Below, one piece after another: positions 26,879 to 34,866 of a stretch of DNA of 64,000 nt. A program made the position numbers and the translations under genes. Every line of letters starts with the position of its first letter. The first letter of the stretch is position 1. The DNA lies in assembly GCF_003074135.1 (NCBI RefSeq), contig NZ_PPDK01000002.1, forward strand, positions 1 to 64,000. The letters are read 5' to 3'. This DNA is from Euzebya tangerina (GTDB lineage Bacteria; Actinomycetota; Nitriliruptoria; Euzebyales; Euzebyaceae). Under the pieces are notes generated by a model that was not told the DNA's origin, ran no database searches, and saw only the letters and a list, made by a program, of their open reading frames with translations.

Positions 26879-27402
26879 GTGAGCTCGTCCTTGAGGACCT
26901 CGAGCATCAGGCAGTCGTGCCAGCGACCGTCGGGGCCCCGCTCGTAGGCCCGCATCAGGCCGACCTTGCGGAAGCCGACTGACTCGTAGCAGCGGATCGC
27001 CGCCTCGTTGGTGACCTGTGGGTCGATCACCAGCCGGTGGTGCCCGCGATCGTGGATCAGGTGTCGGGCCAGGGTGCGGACGGCGTCACTGCCGTACCCG
27101 CGTCCGTGGCGGTCGCTCGACAGGAACAGGTCCATGCCGGCGTGCCGGTAGTCGGGAGCGGGCTCCTCGTCGTACTGGATCGAGCCGATCACCTCGCCAT
27201 CGACCTCGACGGCGTACGCGGGCAACTCGCTCTCCAGCAGCTCCTTGCGCACCCGGGCAGCGTCGTAGACGCCCCACCAGCGCGCGATCTCCGGCTGGGC
27301 CAGGATCGCGGTCAGTGGTTCGACATCGTCCTCGGACAGCAGGCGCAGCAGCACCTGTGTCCCGTGGAGCTTCTCGATCGGATCAAGTGAGCTTGTGGGC
27401 AC
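26875..27402 (-). CDS. GNAT-family acetyltransferase, AAC(6')-like
   Basis: This 175-aa protein starts at a GTG complement (27400-27402) with AGGAGG four bases upstream. It has a GNAT fold with acetyl-CoA-binding DRHGRGYGSDAVRTLA, followed by HRLVIDPQVTNEAAIRCYES and VGFRKVG. The order LRLLSEDD, WWGVYDAARV, then GEVIGSIQYDE is like the aminoglycoside 6'-N-acetyltransferase branch of the family. Many such relatives are chromosomal enzymes of unknown substrate. It is divergent from ilvE with 148 bp between starts. Drug resistance is not implied by sequence alone. Confidence 0.8.
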   Translation of the reverse strand: MPTSSLDPIEKLHGTQVLLRLLSEDDVEPLTAILAQPEIARWWGVYDAARVRKELLESELPAYAVEVDGEVIGSIQYDEEPAPDYRHAGMDLFLSSDRHGRGYGSDAVRTLARHLIHDRGHHRLVIDPQVTNEAAIRCYESVGFRKVGLMRAYERGPDGRWHDCLMLEVLKDELT

Positions 27403-27550
27403 TGTTCCTCCTACCGCCCATCCTGCCAGCACCAGTCCACCACGGCCTCGGTGCACCCTGTCCGTCCGCGTCAGCCGACGGCCGGTGCTCTACCATCACG
27501 GCCAGACCATCCCCGGACCAGCCACGGCAAGCCACCACGAAGGACCACCG

Positions 27551-28474
27551 ATGCCCATACCCCGCATGGCCAAGATCTGGATGGATGGCGAGCTGGTCGA
27601 CTGGGAGGACGCCAAGATCCACGTGCTGAACCCCAGCCTCCACTACGGCTGGGCCGTCTTCGAGGGCATCCGGGCGTACGCCACCGAGCGGGGACCCGCC
27701 ATCTTCCAGCACCGCGCCCACATCGAGCGCATGTTCAAGTCCGCACAGGTCCTGACCATGGAGATCCCGTTCAGCCCCGACGAGCTGATGGAGGCCAGCC
27801 GCGAGCTGTGCCGCATCAACGGCCAGGAGAGCTACTACATCCGTCCGCTGGCCTACCTCGGGTACGGCGAGATGGGCCTCAATCCCCTGCCCTCCGCGGT
27901 CCACGTCATGGTTGCCGTGTGGCCCTGGGGCGCCTATCTCGGCGCCGACGGCATCGCCAACGGCGTCCGTGCCAAGATCTCCTCCTGGCAGCGGATCAAC
28001 GCCAACGTCATCCCCACGGGCACCAAGGCCAGCGGCGTCTACATCAACTCCTCCCTGGCCAAGATCGACGCCGTCCGGGCGGGCTACGACGAGGCGATCC
28101 TGCTGAACGAGCACGGGCGCGTCGCCGAGGGGTCCGGCGAGAACGTCTTCGTCGTCCGCGACGGGGTCCTCGTCACCCCACCCACGTCGGAGGGTGTGCT
28201 GCAGGGCGTGACCCGCGACGCGGTGCTGAACTTCGCCCGTGACGCCGACATCCCGATCGACGAGGTGCCCATGCTCCGCCACGACCTCTACACCGCCGAC
28301 GAGGCCTTCTTCACCGGGACGGCAGCCGAGATCGTCCCGATCAAGTCCGTCGATGATCGGCTGATCGGTCCACCCGGCCCGGTGACCAGACAACTCCAGG
28401 ACATCTTCTTCAGCGTGGTCCGCGGCAACGAGCCCAAGTACGACCACATGCTCGACTACGTGAGCGGGAGCTGA
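27551..28474 (+). CDS. ilvE: Branched-chain amino-acid aminotransferase
   Basis: This 307-aa class IV PLP enzyme carries out the last step of leucine, isoleucine and valine synthesis. It transfers an amino group between glutamate and branched-chain 2-oxo acids. Visible signatures are the HYGWAVFEGIRAY start, IPTGTKASGVYINSS with the likely PLP lysine, and the class IV segment EAILLNEHGRVAEGSGENVF. The ATG at 27551 follows AAGGACC. A longer frame reaches 27395 but would overlap the divergent GNAT start. The size matches the family. It is not next to leuCD or cimA, so these genes are dispersed. Confidence 0.93.
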   Translation: MPIPRMAKIWMDGELVDWEDAKIHVLNPSLHYGWAVFEGIRAYATERGPAIFQHRAHIERMFKSAQVLTMEIPFSPDELMEASRELCRINGQESYYIRPLAYLGYGEMGLNPLPSAVHVMVAVWPWGAYLGADGIANGVRAKISSWQRINANVIPTGTKASGVYINSSLAKIDAVRAGYDEAILLNEHGRVAEGSGENVFVVRDGVLVTPPTSEGVLQGVTRDAVLNFARDADIPIDEVPMLRHDLYTADEAFFTGTAAEIVPIKSVDDRLIGPPGPVTRQLQDIFFSVVRGNEPKYDHMLDYVSGS

Positions 28475-28512
28475 GCGGTGGTCCCGACGACAGGAGACAG
28501 GTTGGTGGGCCG

Positions 28513-29802
28513 GTGACGCCGCTCGGGCGGGTGGTGGTCGTCGGTGCCGGCTTCGGCGGGCTGTCCGTGGCGCGGGAGCTGGCCAAGGACCTGGCCCACG
28601 TGCAGATCATCGACCGACGCAACCATCACCTCTTCCAACCGCTGCTGTACCAGGTCGCAACGGCAGGCCTGGAACCTTCCGACATCGCCTACGCCGTCCG
28701 CGGCATCACCAAGCGGCTGCAGTCCGTCGACTTCACCTTCGCCGAGGTGACCGGCGCGGACCTCGATGCCAAGGTGCTGCACACGAGGACTCGTGGGACC
28801 GTGCCGTACGACACGTTGGTCCTGGCGGCCGGCGCGAGGACCGCCACCTTCGGGGTCCCCGGGGTGGAGGAGCACGCGTTCGGTCTGAAGTCGCTCGACG
28901 ACGCCCTGGACTTCCGGGAACACCTGCTCGGGCAGTTCGAGAGCTGCGCTGTCGACCCGGGCCTCGTGGCCCGGGGGGCGCTCAACGTCGTCGTGGTCGG
29001 CGGCGGCCCGACCGGCGTCGAGATGGCCGGTGCCACTGCCGAGCTGTACGCCCGCGTCATGCGACACGACTTCCCCGAACTCGACGTGTCGGCGGCTGAG
29101 GTGACGCTCGTCGAGATGGCCCCGCACCTGCTCGCGCCCTTCCACGAGAAGCTGCAGGCCAACGCGGCGGAGGAGTTGCGTCTCCGCGGTGTGCAGGTCC
29201 GGCTGGACACCTCGGTGGCCGAGATCACCGCTGAGGGGGTCGTCCTCGAGGGCGGCGACCTGCTGCCAGCGGCCACCTGCGTCTGGGCTGCGGGTGTGGA
29301 AGCCGTCCCGCTCGGTGACGTCCTCGGACTCAAGACCGATCGTGCAGGGCGGATCACGGTCAACCCGGATCTGACCGTGCCTGGCCATCCCGACGTCTTC
29401 GCCATCGGTGACATCGCCAGCGTCGAGGGCCCTGATGGCCGACCCCTGCCGCAGCTGGCACCGGTTGCCCTGCAGCAGGGCGAGTACGTCGCGAAGCGGC
29501 TGGCGGACCGGGCAGCCGGCCGTCAGACCGGGTCATTCACCTACACCGACAAGGGGTCGATGGCCACGATCGGGCGACGCTCGGCCATCGCGCAGCTGCC
29601 CGGTGGCATCCGCTTCACCGGCAGCCTGGCGTGGCTGTCCTGGCTGGTCCTGCACATCTACTTCCTGGTGGGCTTCCGGAACCGCATCAGCGTCATGCTG
29701 AACTGGGCCTGGAACTACCTGACCTGGGACCGTGCCGCCCGGGTCATCGTGGGGCAGGTCGACCCCCTGGATCGCCTCGACGTGCCCGAGGACGGCCCGT
29801 AG
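28513..29802 (+). CDS. ndh: Type II NADH dehydrogenase (NDH-2)
   Basis: This 429-aa peripheral membrane flavoprotein passes electrons from NADH to quinone without pumping protons. Two dinucleotide folds are visible: FAD-binding VVVVGAGFGGLSVARELA near the N-terminus and NADH-binding VVVVGGGPTGVEMAGATAEL at about residue 157. The later segment GHPDVFAIGDIAS positions FAD. The C-terminal helix region WLSWLVLHIYFLVGFRNR likely attaches it to the membrane. The GTG start at 28513 follows ilvE by 38 bp, so the two could be co-transcribed. Confidence 0.9.
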   Translation: MTPLGRVVVVGAGFGGLSVARELAKDLAHVQIIDRRNHHLFQPLLYQVATAGLEPSDIAYAVRGITKRLQSVDFTFAEVTGADLDAKVLHTRTRGTVPYDTLVLAAGARTATFGVPGVEEHAFGLKSLDDALDFREHLLGQFESCAVDPGLVARGALNVVVVGGGPTGVEMAGATAELYARVMRHDFPELDVSAAEVTLVEMAPHLLAPFHEKLQANAAEELRLRGVQVRLDTSVAEITAEGVVLEGGDLLPAATCVWAAGVEAVPLGDVLGLKTDRAGRITVNPDLTVPGHPDVFAIGDIASVEGPDGRPLPQLAPVALQQGEYVAKRLADRAAGRQTGSFTYTDKGSMATIGRRSAIAQLPGGIRFTGSLAWLSWLVLHIYFLVGFRNRISVMLNWAWNYLTWDRAARVIVGQVDPLDRLDVPEDGP

Positions 29803-29965
29803 CACCAGCGCGCGGCGGCACGGCTTTGGGGGTCGTCCTGTCGGACAGGTGCGGACAGGTCAGCGATTGTTCAAGGGCGGCCGATACTCGCCCCGCACGC
29901 GGGCAGTCTCCGCGCACCGCTTGCCCCGACAGCCGGACGGGGCTCGTCTCACATCGTGATCTGCC

Positions 29966-31072
29966 ATGCGCACTCTTCTGCACCGGTCCGGTTCGGCCGT
30001 CGCCTCCCGCATCACCACCTCACTCGCCACCCTGCCGGTCCAGACCGTCGGTCGGGGCCTGGTCCTGATCGCCTTCGTGACCGGCGGGCTCGGCAGCGTC
30101 CTGGCCAAGGTCACGTTCGACCTCGGCGCCACACCGCTCAGCTTCCTGTTCGTGCGACTCGTCGCCGCCGTGGCCGTACTTCGCCTGCTGACCGGCAGGG
30201 ACATGTGGGCCATTCCGCTGCACCGGCAGGCGCGACTGGTTGGACTCGGTGTGCTCTTCGGCTGCCAGTCGCTGTCGTACTTCTCCGCGGTCGCCATCTC
30301 ACCGGTGGCGCTGGTGGTCGTGACCGTCGCGAGCTACCCGGTGGCGCTGCTGGTGATGGACGCCGTCGCGGTCCGGACGATGCCGAGCCCCGGCCGTCTG
30401 GCGGCCTTGGTCGTCTGTCTCGGGGGGCTGTGGCTTGCGGCCGGGAGTCCGGCCGCGACGCTCGACCCGGGACTGCTGCTGGCGCTCGCCTCCTCGGTCG
30501 GCTACGCGGTGTACCTCCGCGTCTCCGCGTCGACGCTGGCGGCCCGCCACCCCGGCAAGCGCAACACCCACGTGTGCGACCTGGCGATCCCGCCGATGGT
30601 GGCCACGCTCTGGGTGCTGGTCGGAGCGCTCGGTCTGGTCACGGCCGCGATGCTGATCACCACCTCTGCGCTGCCGTCCCTTGCTGGCGCCGGGCTGTCC
30701 GTCGTCCACGGCCTCGTATCCACCACCCTGCCGCTGGTGGCCATCTACGCTGCCCTGTCACGGCTCCGGGCGGAGGACGTCGCTGGACTGGGGCCACTCG
30801 AACCGATCGTGGCCAGTGGGGTCGCGGTCCTCGCGCTGGGTGAGACGCTCACCCCGTCCCAGGTGGCCGGCATCGCCGTCGTGATCACGGCAGTGGCCTA
30901 CATGGCGGGGGCCATCCGTCTGGGCAAGGCCGTCGGGCCGATGCGGCCGCGCGTCGGGCTGCCCCGCCTGCCGTTCGTGGTGGACAAGGTCGTCCGTCCC
31001 GAACGTCGCCGTCCAGCAGCAACGGCGGGTCGGGTCGAGATCGCCCGACTGTGGGGGCAGGCGCAGTCCTGA
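29966..31072 (+). CDS. DMT/EamA-family transporter
   Basis: This 368-aa membrane protein has about ten hydrophobic segments arranged as two EamA repeats. The first repeat begins GLVLIAFVTGGLGSVLAKV and the second SVGYAVYLRVSAST. Such proteins export metabolites or amino acids. The substrate is unknown. The C-terminal tail after AGAIRLGKAVG is Arg-rich and cytoplasmic. The ATG at 29966 was used. The preceding gap contains CCTGTCGGACAGG, a 13-bp palindromic sequence followed by another GGACAGG, which may be an operator. Confidence 0.82.
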   Translation: MRTLLHRSGSAVASRITTSLATLPVQTVGRGLVLIAFVTGGLGSVLAKVTFDLGATPLSFLFVRLVAAVAVLRLLTGRDMWAIPLHRQARLVGLGVLFGCQSLSYFSAVAISPVALVVVTVASYPVALLVMDAVAVRTMPSPGRLAALVVCLGGLWLAAGSPAATLDPGLLLALASSVGYAVYLRVSASTLAARHPGKRNTHVCDLAIPPMVATLWVLVGALGLVTAAMLITTSALPSLAGAGLSVVHGLVSTTLPLVAIYAALSRLRAEDVAGLGPLEPIVASGVAVLALGETLTPSQVAGIAVVITAVAYMAGAIRLGKAVGPMRPRVGLPRLPFVVDKVVRPERRRPAATAGRVEIARLWGQAQS

Positions 31073-31140
31073 TCGTCGGCTCCCGCGCGGTCTAGCCTTG
31101 CCGACGACCACAGCCATCAGCCGTCGAGGAGTCTGACCAC

Positions 31141-32136
31141 ATGCACACACGCACCCTGGGACGAACGGGTCTGGAGGTGTCGGAGGTCGGCCTCGGCGCC
31201 TGGGCCATCGGTGGGGACTGGGGCGAGGTGAGCGAGACCGATGCGATGGCGACCCTGCACGCGGCGGTCGACGCCGGCGTCACCCTCATCGACACCGCGG
31301 ACGTCTACGGGGACGGCCGCTCGGAGCGCCTCGTGGGGCAACTCCTGCGCGATCGGCCCGAGGTCGACCTCGTGGTCGCCACGAAGGCAGGCCGCCGTCT
31401 GGACCCGCACGAGGCGTCCGGCTACGACCGCACCAACCTGGAGACCTTCGTCGATCGCAGCCTGACCAACCTCGGGGTGGACCAGCTGGACCTGGTGCAG
31501 CTGCACTGTCCGCCCTGGGAGACCTACTACCAGCGCTCCACCTACGAGGCGATGGAGGCCATCACGGCTGCGGGCAAGGTCGCTCACTGGGGTGTGAGCG
31601 TGGAGAAGGTCGAGGAGGCCCTGAAGGCGATCACACATCCGGTCGTCGAGACTGTCCAGGTCATCTTCAACGCCTTCCGACAGCGACCCGCCGAGCTGCT
31701 CTTCCGTGAGGCCGCCGCCCGCGACGTCGGCATCCTGGCGCGTGTCCCGCTGGCCTCGGGCCTGCTGACCGGCAAGATGTCGGCCGAGACGACGTTTGCG
31801 GAGGACGATCACCGCAACTTCAACGCCGACGGCGAGGCGTTCGACGTGGGGGAGACGTTCGCCGGCGTGCCCTTCGAGGTCGGGCTCGAGGCCGTCGAGC
31901 GCATCCGTGCGATCCTCGGAGATGGCGCTGACACCGACGCCATGGTCTCCTTCGCCCTGCGCTGGATCCTCTCCTTCGACGCCGTCTCCACCGTCATCCC
32001 CGGTGCGAAGCGGCCCGAGCAGGCGATGGCCAATGCCGCGGTATCCGGCGAGGGGCCGCTGCGCGGGGACCACCTGCCCCGCGTCAAGGCGGTCTACGAC
32101 GAGCTGATCGCTCCGCACGTGCACCACCGCTGGTAG
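31141..32136 (+). CDS. Aldo/keto reductase (first copy)
   Basis: This 331-aa TIM-barrel oxidoreductase uses NADPH. The catalytic tetrad is visible: Asp and Tyr in DTADVYGDGRSE, Lys in VVATKAGRRLD, and His in VQLHCPPWE. The C-terminal nucleotide-binding region contains VIPGAKRPEQAMANAA. The sequence start GRTGLEVSEVGLGAWAIGG is typical of the AKR group related to L-glyceraldehyde-3-phosphate and aryl-alcohol reductases. The substrate is unknown. It stands 145 bp ahead of cimA on the same strand. Confidence 0.88.
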   Translation: MHTRTLGRTGLEVSEVGLGAWAIGGDWGEVSETDAMATLHAAVDAGVTLIDTADVYGDGRSERLVGQLLRDRPEVDLVVATKAGRRLDPHEASGYDRTNLETFVDRSLTNLGVDQLDLVQLHCPPWETYYQRSTYEAMEAITAAGKVAHWGVSVEKVEEALKAITHPVVETVQVIFNAFRQRPAELLFREAAARDVGILARVPLASGLLTGKMSAETTFAEDDHRNFNADGEAFDVGETFAGVPFEVGLEAVERIRAILGDGADTDAMVSFALRWILSFDAVSTVIPGAKRPEQAMANAAVSGEGPLRGDHLPRVKAVYDELIAPHVHHRW

Positions 32137-32281
32137 GAGACCGGAGGACGTCCGGACGACGCTGTCGAGAACGGCGGTCGGCTCAACGCCCACGGTGCCG
32201 AGCGGCTGGGTTGGCCCGGGCGATGGGTCGCGGCCCAACCTGGTGGCCAGACCCTGACGTCGGCAACTACCCTTGTCGGTG

Positions 32282-33877
32282 ATGAGCACGACGGCCGCGA
32301 TCGACACCCGTGTCGAGTTGTACGACACCACCCTCCGCGATGGAACGCAGCAGGAGGGCATCTCCCTCTCCGTGGCCGACAAGCTCAAGGTGGCGCGGAC
32401 CATCGACAGCCTGGGCCTGCCCTACATCGAGGGGGGCTGGCCCGGTGCCAACCCCAAGGACACCGAGTTCTTCAAGCGCTGCGCCGAGGGTGAGCTCGAT
32501 CTGGATCACGCCCAGCTCGTCGCCTTCGGGATGACCCGCAAGCCCGGTCGAGAGGCGGCGGGTGATGAGAACCTGGCCGCGCTGCTGGAGGCCCGGACGC
32601 CGATCGTCACGCTGGTCGGCAAGTCCGACATCCGACACGTGACCGAGGCGATCAACACGACGGGTGAGGAGAACCTGGCGATGCTGCGGTCCTCCTTCGA
32701 GCTCATCCGGTCAGAGGGCCGTCGTGCGTTCTACGACGCTGAGCACTTCTTCGACGGGTACCGGCGTGATCGCACCTACGCACTGGAGGCACTCCAGGCC
32801 GCCGTGGCCGGCGGGGCCGAGTGCGTCGTCCTCTGCGACACCAACGGCGGGATGTTGCCCGACGAGGTCAGACAGGTCGTGACCGACGTGGTGGCGACCG
32901 TCGGCCCGCACGTGCAGGTCGGCATCCACGTCCACAACGACACCGACTGCGCCGTCGCCAACTCGCTGGTCGCGATGGAGTGCGGGGTCACCCACGTCCA
33001 AGGGACCATCAACGGGCTGGGGGAGCGCGCCGGGAACGCCAACCTCTCCTCGATCATCCCGAACCTGACGCTGAAGATGGGTATGGAGGGGCTGGTCGCC
33101 GACGGCGCCGTGGCACGCATGAACCACGTCGCCCATCGGGTCGCCGAGATCATGAACGTCGCCGTCCCACCGTCCGCGCCCTACGTCGGCCACGCCGCCT
33201 TCGCCCACAAGGCCGGCCTGCACGCCAGCGCCCTGGCCAAGAACACCGATCTGTACCAGCACATCGAGCCCGCCCGCGTCGGCAACGAGCTCCGGATGCT
33301 GGTGAGCGAGCTCGCCGGCCGCGCGACGGTGGTGATGAAGGGTGCCGACCTCGGTCTCGACCTGGACGGCGACGTGGCCAATCGGGTGCTGCAGCAGGTC
33401 AAGGACCTCGAACACCTGGGCTACTCCTTCGAGGCCGCTGACGCGTCGTTCGAGCTCTTGGTCAGGCGTGAGAGTGGCGACATAACCGAGCGCTTCCGTC
33501 TCGAGTCCTTCCGGACGATCGTGGAGCGACGCGAGGACGGCACGGCGATCGCCGAGGCCACCGTCAAGGTCTGGGTGGGCGAGGAGCGGCTGATCGGCAC
33601 CGGCGAGGGCAACGGGCCGGTGGACGCCCTCGACCACGCCTTCCGGGCCGCCGTGGAGGGCAGGCTGCCGCTCGACGCCCTGCACCTGGCCGACTACAAG
33701 GTCCGGATCCTCGATGCCGGCGCCGGGACCGGCGCCACCACGCGGGTGCTCATCACCTCCTCCGACGCGGACAACGAGTACGTGACGGTCGGGGTTGACT
33801 CCAACATCATCGAGGCCAGCTGGAAGGCGATGCAGGACGCCTACGACGCGTCACTGCAGGCGACGGCAGGACACTGA
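32282..33877 (+). CDS. cimA: (R)-citramalate synthase
   Basis: This 531-aa enzyme condenses pyruvate and acetyl-CoA to citramalate, which feeds isoleucine synthesis without threonine. It has an HMGL-like TIM barrel with the entry segment DTTLRDGTQQEG and metal ligands in GIHVHNDTDCAVANS. A C-terminal LeuA-type dimer/allosteric domain extends to the end. The barrel order and the FKRCAEGELDLDH segment are closer to CimA than to isopropylmalate synthase, but LeuA cannot be excluded by eye. The ATG at 32282 was preferred to a TTG nine bases earlier. LeuC/LeuD in this window could process its product. Confidence 0.88.
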   Translation: MSTTAAIDTRVELYDTTLRDGTQQEGISLSVADKLKVARTIDSLGLPYIEGGWPGANPKDTEFFKRCAEGELDLDHAQLVAFGMTRKPGREAAGDENLAALLEARTPIVTLVGKSDIRHVTEAINTTGEENLAMLRSSFELIRSEGRRAFYDAEHFFDGYRRDRTYALEALQAAVAGGAECVVLCDTNGGMLPDEVRQVVTDVVATVGPHVQVGIHVHNDTDCAVANSLVAMECGVTHVQGTINGLGERAGNANLSSIIPNLTLKMGMEGLVADGAVARMNHVAHRVAEIMNVAVPPSAPYVGHAAFAHKAGLHASALAKNTDLYQHIEPARVGNELRMLVSELAGRATVVMKGADLGLDLDGDVANRVLQQVKDLEHLGYSFEAADASFELLVRRESGDITERFRLESFRTIVERREDGTAIAEATVKVWVGEERLIGTGEGNGPVDALDHAFRAAVEGRLPLDALHLADYKVRILDAGAGTGATTRVLITSSDADNEYVTVGVDSNIIEASWKAMQDAYDASLQATAGH

Positions 33878-33933
33878 CCCCCCACGGGGGCGGCTAGTCA
33901 CAATTGATGATGCGAGATGCACGAGTCTGACTC

Positions 33934-33952
33934 TGAGTGATACCTACACTCA
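33934..33952. promoter_or_regulatory. Inverted repeat upstream of LuxR gene
   Basis: TGAGTG-ATACCTA-CACTCA is a perfect 6-bp inverted repeat with a 7-bp spacer. It ends 14 bp before the GTG of the LuxR-type gene. It is in the right size range for a dimeric LuxR/NarL-type binding site and may serve autoregulation. Confidence 0.45.
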
Positions 33953-33966
33953 CTGCGTAGTGTCCC

Positions 33967-34731
33967 GTGGTGCCGATCGGCAACCAGGACCGCAGTCGAT
34001 TGGAAGGGTCGGTCATCTCGCAGACGGAGTCTGGTGCGGGTCCACGTGTTCTCGTCGTGGGTCCGACTCGGCTGTTCGTCGAGGGCGTCGTCGCGATCTT
34101 CGCCGAGAGCAACGTCCCGACGCGGGGTGTGCTGAACGATCGCCCTCGGCGGGTGATGCATGAGTTCCGGCAGCACGAACCGGCGGTCGCCGTTGTGGCG
34201 TTCGATGTCTCGACTCACCACGGCGAACTCGAGTTCCTGCTGGAGTTGGTCAGGACGGAGGTTCCGATCCTGGTCCTGACCCGGGCCGATGATCATCGCT
34301 CCGCGGTCATCGCGCTCGACTGCGGCGCCGTGGGCTTCGTGAGCCAGTCCGAGTCCGCCACCGTCCTGCGAGCGGCCACGCGGCGGGCACTTCGAGGGCA
34401 CGCGGTCAACGCCGGCCGGGATGTCGAACGGCTCCGCGCCCGCAAGGACGCTGAGGATCGACGCCGCAGTGAGCACATGGAGCGCTTCATGGACTTGTCC
34501 CCACGAGAGTCCGAGATCCTCGGTGATCTGATGCGGGGCTTGACCGCGGAGCGCATCGTCTCACTTCGCGGAATCACGCTGCACACGGTCAGAAGCCACA
34601 TACGAAGTGTCTTGAAGAAGCTGAACGTCTCCAGTCAACTCGAAGCGGTCGTGATGGCCTACCACGCCGGTTGGCGTGCTCCTGACCGGCAGATTCCGGC
34701 GTTCGAACGACATCTGGGCTCCGCCGGGTAA
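33967..34731 (+). CDS. LuxR/NarL-type regulator with degenerate receiver
   Basis: This 254-aa protein has an N-terminal receiver-like domain and a C-terminal GerE/LuxR helix-turn-helix (LSPRESEILGDLMRGL, then ITLHTVRSHIRSVLKKLN). In the receiver the acidic pair usually at the first strand reads VLVVGPTRLF, and the conserved lysine position reads GFVSQSES. An Asp in VVAFDVSTHHG sits at the usual phosphorylation position. Mg2+-dependent phosphorylation is therefore doubtful, and ligand- or partner-driven control is more likely. A basic helix (DVERLRARKDAEDRRR) joins the domains. No sensor kinase is adjacent. The giant surface-protein gene follows 135 bp downstream and is a candidate target. Confidence 0.82.
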   Translation: MVPIGNQDRSRLEGSVISQTESGAGPRVLVVGPTRLFVEGVVAIFAESNVPTRGVLNDRPRRVMHEFRQHEPAVAVVAFDVSTHHGELEFLLELVRTEVPILVLTRADDHRSAVIALDCGAVGFVSQSESATVLRAATRRALRGHAVNAGRDVERLRARKDAEDRRRSEHMERFMDLSPRESEILGDLMRGLTAERIVSLRGITLHTVRSHIRSVLKKLNVSSQLEAVVMAYHAGWRAPDRQIPAFERHLGSAG

Positions 34732-34738
34732 CTAGTTC

Positions 34739-34795
34739 GTCTCGAACTTCCTCGTACGCATCCCCAGTATTGGGGAGGAAGTCGGAGGTCGAGAC
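34739..34795 (+). promoter_or_regulatory. 57-nt nested hairpin before the giant gene
   Basis: Three nested paired blocks are visible: GTCTCGA (34739-34745) with TCGAGAC (34789-34795), ACTTCC (34746-34751) with GGAAGT (34777-34782), and TCCCCA (34761-34766) with TGGGGA (34771-34776). Internal bulges separate them. The structure begins 8 nt after the LuxR stop and ends 72 nt before the next start. It could be a terminator, attenuator or other cis-acting RNA. No T-run follows. Confidence 0.6.
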
Positions 34796-34866
34796 CGACA
34801 GGGTCTGTGATACCGCTTGCACCGTGCGGGCGGGTCTGACGCAGTTGCCCGGGGAGGGCATGACCT

